Source: Microthyrium microscopicum
Taxonomy: Eukaryota > Ascomycota > Dothideomycetes > Microthyriales > Microthyriaceae
Direction of reading: 5' to 3'
Length of the DNA: 64,000 bases
NCBI GenBank assembly: GCA_010405405.1
Contig: MU004246.1
Span: 124,001 to 188,000, forward strand
This document shows positions 1-10,583 of the stretch, in pieces (the stretch's first letter is position 1; the number at the start of each line of letters is the position of its first letter). The position numbers and the translations under genes are program-made. A model generated the notes under the pieces. That model saw only the letters and a list, made by a program, of their open reading frames with translations. It was not told the origin of the DNA and did no database searches.

Positions 1-529
1 ATTCTATAGTTATTACGATTGGTTTCAAAACGGGAAGTCAACTACGTTACTCAAAAAGAAAGCACAAATAATAGCTTGGGTACTTCAGTCTAGAGCCACC
101 TATGGAGCATCTACCCATGATGTGGCGATTGTGATGTCACATAGGATCAGTTTATTCGCTTCAATACACTTCTATGTTCAAGAGCATTTGGAATAAACAC
201 ATTCTTATCGCTCAAACAATAAAACCACATTTGGAAAGTATGGTAGCAGTCCTGCAGACCACAGCTAGGCTAACCATAGGTCAGCGCTAAATTTTTGGAA
301 GGCTGTGGACGAGCAAGTATAGTATAAAAGCTACGCATTCTCTCCAAAATAGCCTGCCAGCTCTTAGCACTTTTTCTCACGCAATAAAAAGGTTCCGCTG
401 TTTTATCGAACTCTGCACATACAGTCAGGTGCCAAAAGTCTCCGTCGTCGGCCTTTAACCATCAAACCTGTAAATCTATACCCATACTTCCAACCCAAAT
501 TACTAGGCCAAACCAGCCCAGAATTTAAT
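1..529. other. Intergenic DNA, no gene seen
   Basis: Ordinary to slightly AT-rich sequence without a convincing reading frame. A TATAAAAG string near 322 looks promoter-like, but no downstream ORF supports a gene. The composition becomes RIP-like (TpA-rich) from about 520 onward. Confidence 0.5.
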
Positions 530-1745
530 AATAAATAGATCAAAATAAAGCCAAAGAACAGGCCTATTTAGGTAGGGTATAGAATTTTTAAAGATTATAG
601 TCTAATATTTAGTATACTAACCCTAAGCCTCTTTTAGTACCTAGAGCCTCCATAGCATACTATGAATATATTTATTTATCTCATCTTAGTCTATATAATC
701 CCACGCGTCTAAAATATATTCTATAAAATACTCTTTAGTTACTTTATCTTTACTATGCATCTATTTAAGCTCTAAATATAGTTTATATAACTTTTTCTTA
801 AGTAGAGCCTAGATGTTCTTAATAGGGTTTATATTAGGTAAGAATAGTAGCTATTCTATTACCTAAATTCCTTACTCTTCAAGCTACGACTTTATAATCT
901 TTACTATATAAATTAAAGCATTATCTTATTAAAACAATTTACCTAGTTTATAAATAATTTAAAGTATATCTTTAAAGGCTAAGATATAAGACTTTGCTAA
1001 ATACTCCCCCCTTTTACTAGCTTTATCCCTTACTATTATAATCAATTCTAACTTCCCTTGACGTCTATAGATTATTCTATAAACCATAATAGATAGCTAA
1101 GTTCCCTTTAGCTTTAGATTAATCATCTCGCGATCCTATTTCTATTTAGGCGTACGGAAACATTATTCTTAGTTAGTATCTTTGCTATATTTAATAAAAC
1201 ACTTGTTAGAGAACTAAATAACTTCTTAATCTTCCTTAGTAAGGTATTTGTAATCGTTTACAAACTAAAGGCGTTTAACAACATATTCTTCGCGAAGAAG
1301 AGAACGTTATTTAGCCCTCTACTTTTTAATATTAAAGACTCTGCAAACTCGTTTAATTGTTCTTATTAAAAATATAAGGTTAAGACGCTCTTTAACCTTG
1401 TTATAGGTTACTTTAGAGTCGCTACGAACCTCTTAAATTAATTTAGAGACGTCTCGGCGAGTATAGCTATGAGGAGTACCTTTACGCTTAGTATTTTTAT
1501 AGTTTTCGTTGATTATTTAAGGATTATTCAAAATGAAGCGAACTAATATAGCAAAGATGTCGAACTCGCAAGCAATTTTAGCAGTAGATTTAGAGCCACT
1601 AGCTTAGCTAATTATTATGCCTTTTTAAAGGGGAGTAAATTAAGTATTAGGGATCCTATCGCCAAATAATTGCTTCAAAGGAGTACGAATTAGAGGCATA
1701 GTAGTAGTGGTTAGAAAGGATAATTATTTTGGAAGACGCGTTTGA
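530..1745 (-). mobile_element. RIP-degraded Tc1/mariner DNA transposon
   Basis: Read on the minus strand, one frame interrupted by TAA/TAG codons (expected from CAA, CAG and TGG under RIP) keeps Tc1/mariner transposase landmarks. In order they are: a stretch like VFRRPKQKQDREMINLKLKG before the first core (about 1100-1190); the second catalytic Asp in a QDNA-I/H context (about 910-930); and the third catalytic region resembling SPDxNPIxNxWA (about 800-835). A C-terminal tail like SMPRRLEALKEAEG follows, near 640-670. The fungal Tc1/Impala-type order matches. The termini are not sharply visible, so the ends are approximate. Numerous in-frame stops make it non-functional. Confidence 0.8.
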
Positions 1746-1969
1746 AGGACGTGATATGCACGGACGACGGAGACTTATGGCCTAGTACTGTACCTACCAG
1801 CTGGCACCAGTACTGGGACTATCTACTACATCAACCTCCTTTCATCATAGATACAGCCTCAACAAGCGCTATTTAGATACTCCACGTGTTCTAAGCCAAG
1901 CTTGCTATTACTGCGGTAATACGTTTCGACTCTCTTCCAGCAACAGATGGTCTCAAATACAAACACAAA
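1746..1969. other. Intergenic DNA before the small membrane ORF
   Basis: Normal-composition DNA between the Tc1 relic and the next ORF. The A-rich stretch just before 1970 would be a reasonable 5' leader. No further feature seen. Confidence 0.4.
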
Positions 1970-2287
1970 ATGATGTTCTCTCTGGACCTGCCAGCCAGCC
2001 TCTCCCTCGAACACAATCTCGACGCAAATTTAACTCTAAACCAGTACATCTGGGGACTGATTCAGCTCGCCGCTTGGTTTCTCAAGGTCTGGCTCTTCTC
2101 CTTCATCCCGCTCATGGCTCTACTCTTTCTTGGAATCTTAGCCATGGCTTGGATCCTACGTGTCTTGTTTCTGGCCTTACCTGGGTCTCTTCAACGTCTT
2201 CAACAACTGGACATCGAGAAAAACCAAGGCGACGCGAGTTGGAAACGTTGTGAACGAGATGCGACACCCTGGATGACGCGATCTTAA
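1970..2287 (+). CDS. Small putative membrane protein, 105 aa
   Basis: This ORF is not recognised as any family. It begins ATGATG after an A-rich leader. It has a hydrophilic, Leu-rich first 35 residues, then a long hydrophobic stretch (about residues 28-70: WGLIQLAAWFLKVW, then FIPLMALLFLGILAMAWI and VLFLALP) that could form one or two membrane helices. A charged tail with Lys, Arg and Asp follows. There are no introns in the model and no Cys-rich secreted pattern. It sits directly beside a degraded transposon, and normal codon composition is the main support. It may be a real small gene, part of a longer spliced gene, or a chance ORF. Confidence 0.35.
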   Translation: MMFSLDLPASLSLEHNLDANLTLNQYIWGLIQLAAWFLKVWLFSFIPLMALLFLGILAMAWILRVLFLALPGSLQRLQQLDIEKNQGDASWKRCERDATPWMTRS

Positions 2288-2806
2288 TCTAGTCTTCAGC
2301 CTTGCGACTGAACTTTGGACGCGACGAAGGCTAATTCTGGTTGAACTGTGAACGACACAATGCACGCTCATCGCATTGATCAATTTTGGAGCTAGAGAGA
2401 CAAGATTCGAAAGACATTAAATTTCACGCAGCGCTTTCTCAAAAGAAGTACTTCGAAGGGATGCTCAACGAGTTGTATGAGCCTTTGAAGGTGCAATTGA
2501 CATTATAAGGCTGAAAATTCTATTAATAGATCGCGCGTAGAAATTACTGACCAATGAAACTCGGGATTTCGGAAAGTTGATGATTGGCTGCGATGCCTCG
2601 ATTCTGCGTTGCCCCTGGAGCCTGAAGCTCACCAGCGCGTGTCTCACTGATGACTTGTTCCTGTTGTACGGGAGTTGTACCAGAGCCAGCCTAATGTTTG
2701 GACTTGTGATGATGTCGAGGCGCATGACTGTTGAGTATACAAACGCGACTTGGGTTTAAAAGACCTCTTCGTCCACCTACAAACCGTTTCCCATTATCAT
2801 ACAATC
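2288..2806. other. Intergenic DNA / upstream region of the nuclease gene
   Basis: Short overlapping ORFs on both strands (about 60-86 codons) show no recognisable domain. A TTTAAAAG string near 2755, about 50 bp before the nuclease ATG, is a possible TATA element. Confidence 0.4.
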
Positions 2807-3786
2807 ATGCGCATTTCATCCGTCGCCTTTGGCGTGAGCTGTCTGCTCTCTCAGGCATTTGCATGGGGAGAAGTAGGTCATAGAACAGTCGCGTATGTTG
2901 CATACAGATATCTCAGTCTGAATACGCAAGTTTATGTTGATAATATCTTGAATTATCATGATGGGCGCGATATTGGCGACGCGGCGATTTGGCCTGATCA
3001 AATTAAATATGGACGGCCGTACACAGCTCCATGGCATTATATTGGTAAGCTCACTTCATACTCTCAAGTAAACTAAATCTAACCTCGACAGACGCACGCG
3101 ATTCACCACCAACATTATGCGGACTGAACTATCCCGCAGACTGCGGCGACAAAGAGTCTGACGGCTGTATCATCACCGCCCTCCACAACTACACAACTCT
3201 CTTCATGGATCCCAAAACCCACCCTCTAACCCGCCAAGAAGCGCTCAAATATGTCATCCATTTCATCGGCGACATCCACCAACCGCTACATACCGAGGAT
3301 GCATTCCGCGGAGGCAATGAAATCCCCGTATGTTTCCGCAAAGCCTGCTCGCACCACAACCTGCATTCAGTCTGGGATCGTGATATCGTTCACAAGCTGG
3401 TCGGCATACCAACAGCCGCAACGCATGAGCAGGAGACGAAAGCGGCGAAAGACTGGGCTGACAGGCTTGTTGGCGTGGATGCGAACTTGAGCTTGTTGAA
3501 GGCTGAGTGCGATGATGTGGTTGATCCTGATCAGTGCTCGTTGGCGTGGGCAAGGGAGTCAAATGCTTGGATTTGCAAATATGTCATGAAGCCCGGTTTG
3601 GAGTGGCTGTCAAGCAATGATCTTAGTCTGGAGTACTTTGATGGTGCTGTGCCAATTGTGGAATATCAAGTCAAGATGGGTGGAATTAGACTTGCTGCTT
3701 GGTTGGAGGCTATGATCGCTAGAGCGCAAAGCATGCAGTCTGCGCGGAAGGGAACGCAACATGTTCTCAGAGAAATGGAATTCTGA
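2807..3786 (+). CDS. Secreted S1/P1-type zinc-dependent nuclease
   Basis: Two exons, 2807-3044 and 3092-3786, with a 47-bp GTAAGC...ACAG intron, give a 310-residue protein. A signal peptide (residues 1-19, ending SQAFA) leaves a mature chain starting with Trp20. This matters because P1 nuclease binds a zinc through the N-terminal Trp. The P1 zinc-ligand pattern can be read in order: Trp20, His25 (WGEVGH), Asp64 (WPD), His77 (WHYI), His136 and Asp140 (HFIGD), His146 (QPLH), His171 (NLH) and Asp175 (VWD). In mature numbering these fall within a few residues of P1. The family cleaves single-stranded DNA and RNA and removes 3' phosphates, in the secretory path or outside the cell. All ligands are present, so it is likely active. 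In fungi it serves nutrient scavenging and may act against host nucleic acids. Confidence 0.93.
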
Positions 3787-4180
3787 GAAGGACGATGTGA
3801 CATTTCTCGAACAGAGAATTCTACCCATCGGCTCGAGGAAACGAAGTAGCAGGCTATGTACCAGCGTATGTCAACCTCGTCAACAAACTTACGACACAGA
3901 ACTGGACTTTCTATAGCATGTTTTGGCCCTCCAATTTCAAGAACATATCGAACAGTCTCCCAACTATATTTTTAGTATAGCTACCTCTTAGAATAGGCAG
4001 AGCAAATCGCTAAAACATAGTTTTGCCATTCCACTTCCATTTCAGCAATCTCAGTTGATCATTGCACAATTTCTCGAAAGAAGCATCTAGCTCCTATTCC
4101 GTAACTCTTTCCGCTAGAAGGTGTCTCCCTCTCGAAATATAACCCCATCTCTGGAAAGAACGCTCGTTTTCTGTCCAAAC
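3787..4180. other. Convergent 3' region between nuclease and CFEM gene
   Basis: Non-coding DNA between two convergent stop codons, presumably holding both 3' UTRs. No conserved element seen. Confidence 0.4.
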
Positions 4181-4752
4181 TTATAGCAACCACGCAGCAA
4201 AAAGACCAGCTCCAGCGACGAACGAGCCAGCCACATTTATTGACGCACTATTGGTGGTTGTTTTCGGTACAGCGCTCGGTGTCGTCGAAGTCGTCGTCGT
4301 ATTGCTACCTGAGATCGCAGCAGCGCAGATAGAAAGGCTAGCGGAAACAGTAGCTAATCCAACAACGTTAGTACCAATCCACAATGCTGCGCCGGAAGAG
4401 TTGAACGTACCTGCTTGATCTGCAGCACTGCAGGCTTTGTCCACACATGGAGTGACTGATGCTGTGAGCGCGTCTAGAATATAATTGTTAAATCATATGT
4501 TTCGAAGGAGGAGGTTTTTTGGGAGGGAAATGTACTTTTGCCGGTTGTGCATTGGCAGACGACGTCGTTGAGGTTGCAGCCAGCTACTGCGGCTCCTTGG
4601 GCGAAACATGTGAGCTACACAGGATACATGATTAGTTCTCGTCTTGTGTATCGTGGGATTGAGGGTCATGCGCATACTGAGCAGGTAGGAAGACTGGAAA
4701 GGTCAACGGCGAACGCGACGGATGCAAGAGCGAGAATGGCGAAGAACTTCAT
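4181..4752 (-). CDS. CFEM-domain GPI-anchored surface protein
   Basis: Three exons on the minus strand: 4752-4678, 4614-4536 and 4473-4181, with introns of 63 and 62 bp (GTATGC...GTAG and GTACAT...CTAG). The protein is 148 residues: signal peptide 1-15 (MKFFAILALASVAFA), CFEM domain, Ser/Thr-rich linker (about 105-130) and a hydrophobic GPI-type C-terminus (SFVAGAGLFAAWLL). CFEM cysteines are Cys24, Cys28, Cys38, Cys45, Cys47, Cys61 and Cys66. Asp42 is the residue that ligates haem iron in Csa2-type proteins. The eighth Cys is about 35 residues after the seventh instead of the usual ~16, which is atypical. CFEM proteins act in haem/iron uptake, adhesion or as surface effectors. The role here is inferred only from the domain. 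Confidence 0.85.
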
Positions 4753-6235
4753 GATGTCGGAGGAGTAGTAAATATCGGAATAAAAATAAAGAGAGTGGAA
4801 TAGAATGGAAGGAACAGAATGTATGGACAATAATAAAAGTGCTGAATATTCAAGCAAAGAAGGAAAATGAAATTGGTATGAGTTGAAGATATCGCCAGAA
4901 GTTAAACCACCAATGTCAAAAACAGAAGGAACGTTTACTTTTGTACCAATGCTCAAGAAGCTTGACGCAAGAAAGGTGGTTCATTTCGAGGGGGCCTTGA
5001 GAACCTTCATACAAGCCATCTTCTAAACGATGGCTTTCAAGGGCCCAAATGTGCACGCCAGCTTGCGTTTTGTTTGGCGGCTCTTGTTCTGAGAGGGCGA
5101 TAGATGCCGCCACTGATCCACTCAGCAGTCCTAATTCTGCCCAGACATACTTAGCTTGGCTTTTCTAGTCATTGCACTGCGGAGAAGAGTCCTTTGGTTC
5201 AATTGATTTCTTGTGATTCTCAGCTGCATAAATATATCCTTGTTCCAATGTGCATCTGGAGGATGCATACGAGAATATAAGGTTTGCATGGAGGGTGGTC
5301 TTGACATTTGCTTATGCGAATTGCGGAGTGCAGCGAACCTTGCTCGAATCAACTTCAAGACTTGGAATTGTAATTATCACCGAGTTTATTGGCTCAATTC
5401 GACAAGCAAAACCGCCGAACTTTGTATGAACAAGAAGGTGCTGATCAATCTCACGTTGAACCACTGCTCCTTCAAGAAGAGAAGGGCACGAAGGGCTGAC
5501 CTCGTGCTCGAGACTCGAGAGTGAGACCTTTAAGGTCTTTGATATCAAAAACGATTTCTGCACCCGAAAGACAATCAGGGGCAACTCTTCAAAGAGTGGA
5601 CCGCTACAAGTCCGCTAACCAGGCTATCGAACATGAAACGTGGAAACCCGCCTATCAGAACCTGGTGGCGTCGAACCATTGGAAGTTTGACAGCGGGTAC
5701 GAGTCAAAACCACACACAAGTGACAAGTTCCAAGAAAGGGGAATCGTTTGCTTCCTGCAAGGCGTCTGCGCTGCGTTTTTGACACCTGTCAGGCTGTCAA
5801 GAATTCAGTTCATCCTGTCTTTCAGACATCTCTGAAATGGCTTGTGAAGTTGCTCGCCTTGCCCACCATTACCTTCCTCGGCGAAAGCAAAGACTTCAGG
5901 GTTGAAACATAAAAGCGAGGTCAGAAGCGATCACACTCGTTACCGAAGAAACCTAACCTCCTACCATCGTTGCTGAAGCTTCCGATCGTGATATCCTTCG
6001 CCAAATGTTGCCGTCAATCTCGCAATGCGATGATCCGGAGGAACATTCGGGCCTATTTCCCTGAAGTTGCAGCATGAGCACGCAAAGCTTGGTGACTGGT
6101 CGAAAGTATTGTGAAGATATGCTGACTCGACATACTTTGACGATCTAGAGCAGCGAGATGGAATGGGCAGCGTCAGCAGCCCAAATCGTGCACCCTCGGA
6201 GAACGCCGTAGGATCAGATCTCTTCCTATTTAGGC
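4753..6235. other. Gene-poor DNA, short unrecognised ORFs
   Basis: About 1.5 kb of normal composition. Overlapping ORFs of 60-104 codons on both strands (for example 5213-5524 plus, 5521-5835 plus, 5312-5584 minus) have no recognisable domain and contradict each other. The region probably includes the CFEM promoter. Nothing definite seen. Confidence 0.4.
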
Positions 6236-9200
6236 TAGAAAGCCAAAATCCTACAAATAGCGCTAGAGCTTAGCCAAAGCGACTAACGTAGGATTTTAGC
6301 ACAATAATCAGCATATCTTTTACCTATTAAAGCCTAGCGCGGTGTATATTTTAACGTTATATTAATTTTAGTATAGTCCTATGAAATAGTATTATTATAA
6401 AGATCATAAAGTAATTTAAACGCGCTATACGCGTTAAAGGTAAAAGAGATAATTAATAATACTAGAATTAATCTAAATATGATATATAATTATGCTAAAT
6501 ATATAGAAAAAGCTAAATTTAAATAATCCTATCTTTATTATTAGTAATTCTAATTAAAATATAAAATTAATAACTACTACTAAGTAATTTAATAGCAATA
6601 TTATTTTAAATCCTATTAAACTAAATTAATCCTAAGCTTTACAATCCTATTAAACCTCCTCTACTATATCTAGGGTATTCTAAGGATACTCTACTACTAT
6701 TACTAGTACTATTACTATTAAAATCATAGTATATTTAACCTACTTCAAGATTAGTATTACTATATACCTTAATTCTTAGTACTTATTAGCTAAATCTATA
6801 CTACTTTAACCTAGAGACTTAGGTTAAACTAAATACTTAGGTTAAAGCAGAGACTTAGCTTTAGAATACTAATTATCTACGCCAAAATAGCTCTACTAAA
6901 GAGCTAAATAGCTTTACGTAGAATTTAATATCTTAAAGCCTAATATAGGCTCTTTATTCCCTATTTGCGTAGGTACCTACTACCTAAAATACTACTATAA
7001 GGCCCTCTATATATTAAGCTACGCTAGTAGTCACTAGGACCTATACTCCTACCCTAACCCTTACTATTAGTTTAAGCACTTTAGTAAGTAATTATATAGG
7101 TAAGAAGTAGAGTCTAGTATAGGGATAATAACGTCTAATAGTTATATTAATATATGCGTTAAGGCAAAAGGATAGCTTTAGTAGTAATAATAGCGACGCT
7201 ATTACTAGATAGAAGATATAGTAATAAGCTAAAGTTACTAAGTAATATAAATCTATTTAAGGCCTCTAAGATAGTCCTTTAGAATAAGCAATTTAGCTAG
7301 TAATTAATTATACTCTTCTTTAATAGCATTAAGAACTAAAAGATAAGTTAGGACATAATATACTAATAGATAAATTCTAACTTACTCTAGATACCTTTAT
7401 AGAAATATATAACTATTACTAAACTAAGATATTAATAAAGAAAGCTTCTACAAACGCTATTAAGTAACGTTATAAAGAAGCTACGAAATTACGTAATAAA
7501 TTATATAAGATATATTTAGAGCGTTAAGCGCTTCTATCTAGTATTTAATAGAAAGATATTATAATAATTACTATTAAACTAGAAGATATTAAAGATATTC
7601 CTAAAACTTAGCTTTTAACTACTTCTAGCGTAGATTACGCTTCTATAAAGGGGTTAGTTCTACTTATTTAAACTTAACCTACTATAACGCTAGTTCTAAC
7701 GCCTACGTATAGAACTTAAACTTCTATATCTAGGATTAATAAAATTATAGATATTTATAATAGCCTAGTTTAATAATTAGAACGTCTTAATTTAAATAGG
7801 TCTAGAACTTAAGATAATATAGTTATTAGTAGTAGAATTAGTAGTAATAGTAGTAGTAGTAAAGGAAGTAAAGTTACAAAATTAAGGGAAGAAGTAAAGA
7901 TAGCTTACTTAAAGATAATAAAGATAAAGGAGTTATTAAGAGAGTCTTTAGGTTAATTATAGTTATAAAGGTTAAGCTAGTATTTCCTATATAAATTAGT
8001 AGTAAAGATAAAATCTAGTTTTTATAGAAATATTATAATAGATACTAAAAGCTTTAAAAGTATATAAAAAGGTTAAATAATTAGCTAACCCTACCTTATT
8101 AACTTCCTCTCCTTTAGTAAGAATATTTAACTTTACTTCATAATATTTACTTCTTTAACAACTACTATAACTATTCTATACTATTTAAATCGTTACCTTA
8201 TAAATAATTTAATAATATCTAGTTATTAAACATACTACTAAGATTAAGATATCTTCTAATAGTTAGTAGGTCTACCCTAAAGTAGGTAAAAATAACATTT
8301 CTATAATAATAGGTATAGTAGTTAGCGAGTAAGAACAATACTACTATATACACTCTAACTAGCATTAATTCTATCTATAGGCCTAACCTAAAATTAGATA
8401 TCCCTCCCTTAAATAAGGCTTTTATATTACTAAATACCTATTTTATATATACGTAATATTTTAATATTTCCTTATTCTATGCCTTCTACACTAGCGTAAG
8501 AATTCCTATATAGGAAGACATTATTAAGTTATTATTTAGATATGCTACATCGCTATATAGTAGTAGTTTTTAGCTCCTATTAAATATTTAAAGAAGTAAG
8601 TTATATTTATATCTATATAGGATTAATACTAACTATTTAAAGTTATTCTTTAAGACCTAACGTTAATAATATTCCTAGATTATTTAAACTCCCTAGATAT
8701 AATAAATCTATTGCTATTATTAATCTATTAGGGCAATAGACTACCTAGTATTTAATATAATGTGCTTTATTATATCTAGAATATAACAACCTTTAGATAT
8801 AACTTATTAGCCTATAGACGTTAATATATATACCATTAATATAACCCTAGTATATATTACTACTACTAGCTCTATTAATTATCTTACTATAGGTATAAAT
8901 CTATTATAGATTTAATAATAGGTAGAATCTTAGTAGTATATTAGAATATCTACGATTAAAATATATAATAGTAGTATTAAAGTAGTCCTTTAGGTATGTT
9001 ATACTTTTTCTAAAGTATATATAGATATCATCATAAGTATAGATTTTTGCTAACCTATATAATACTATATAAAGTAGAAATAGTCCCTTCTTAGGTAGAT
9101 TTAGACAATTAGGTAAAGGTAGATTCTTAAAATTAAATAGCTTTATTAGTTCTAGGATTTTATACTTCTTAAATCTATTATATACTAATTAGTACTATAG

Positions 9201-9545
9201 GTATTATTTGTAACTAATTCTAAGTAGTTACTAATATTCTATAACTATTCTACGCTTAGATCTATTTTTAATACTCTAGTCGTAGTAAACGTATTCTAGT
9301 AAAGGCCTATAATTACGTTCTTAAAGCTCTTCTTTAATAGCAATATATAATAATAGTAGTACTACTATAATGGTAGTTATTATAGCTAATTCCTCTCTAA
9401 TAGGGTCCATTTTAGATATTATTTAATAAAATTATAGTCAAAATATATAGCGTTATAGTTTAATAACAAGTATAGGAAGAATTTATATAACGCTATTTAT
9501 TCCTATATAATAATACCTATTTACGCCACTAGCGTGGATCATGAC
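6236..9545. repeat. AT-rich RIP-degraded repeat block, family not assigned
   Basis: About 3.3 kb in which CpA and TpG are nearly absent and every frame is full of TAA/TAG. One plus-strand frame between about 7300 and 8060 is coherent when read through. It is charged and coiled-coil-like with a Ser-rich run near 7840-7860, so this is old coding sequence, perhaps gag-like, but no diagnostic motif was found. A short inverted repeat (AAAATCCTAC near 6245, GTAGGATTTT near 6288) lies at the left edge. A related string (CTAAAATCCTCC, about 9562) lies at the right edge, and these could be terminal sequences. The boundaries to normal DNA are sharp on both sides. Confidence 0.6.
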
Positions 9546-10583
9546 TCCATTAGGTTAGTACTAAAATCCTCCTCTGCAATAATCGTGCAGGAATCCTGCA
9601 CAAATTAGAACTGCTGACGCTGCCCAATTGCAAGGTATTATGAACGCATCTTTTGAGACCATGGTCTTCTATTGAGGGGGGTATCGTACAGAAGATACTA
9701 CCGTGAAATTTACAGCGTATGAAGTTTTGTGGTTGAACAACTTGAAATCACAGAAACAGTACATAAATGAAGATTCAGCAAACATAGATTTCTACTACAA
9801 CTACAACTACAGAGTATAGCTAAATCCCGGTGTATCTCCCAACACCTAAACGCTCAATCATGGCTAGAGTACCTATTCCATATCAAAGACCCACCCACCA
9901 CAAAAAGCCATGCCTCTCAAAGACATGCTTCCGCCAAAAACATTTAAAAGTTAACATCTAAGATGTAAAAGTTGTACATGAAAAAAAGAAACCAGTTTGT
10001 CAAAAACACACAAGACTGTCGAAATAACAAGATGAAAAGTAAAAACGCCGCGCCCTTTTTGCTGTTGGTGTATACTTGTGGTTTCAAAAAAAACTCCTTT
10101 GAAAGGACAAAACAGGACGACGAATAATGTCCTGTATAAAAAACCTCCCGTGGTAAAGCCTTGCCGCATTTTTGTTGCAATCGTACAGAAGTAATAGAAC
10201 ATGTAAAATACACACAATCTGATGTTGCCATCGCCGAGCCCTGGGTTTTGTTCATAATAGAACAGTAGGCGAATGCCTGTGCAGAGAATCATTCCGTCGT
10301 TTTCCCATAAGGAACATGTGTAAGGGTAAAAAAAGCAAGTAATGGTGTAAACCAGGTAAAGCCGACAAAGGTATCATGCGATTGGTAGATAGAAGACCGC
10401 GACGACACAAACGCGATCGCTGCGATTTGGACTCCGGTAGCCAGAATCGAAAGAGGACAATGATGTACAGGTGAAAGCTTCGCACGCGAGTGCAAGGATT
10501 GGAATCAGAGATATAATAGTGGTATCGTATTTGTGGAAGTGGAGCGGAAATAGAAAGGAGAGTGTGGAAGTGGTGTATTATGA
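9546..10583. other. Intergenic DNA and 3' region of the 1274-aa gene
   Basis: Normal-composition DNA. Small minus-strand ORFs (about 9944-10495) are Phe/Leu-rich with no domain, and more likely fall in the 3' UTR or flank of the large minus-strand gene. No other feature supported. Confidence 0.4.

Noticed and set aside
5213-5835. ORFs of 103-104 codons left of the first large AT block
   Set aside because: They overlap opposing ORFs of similar length and show no recognisable protein features.
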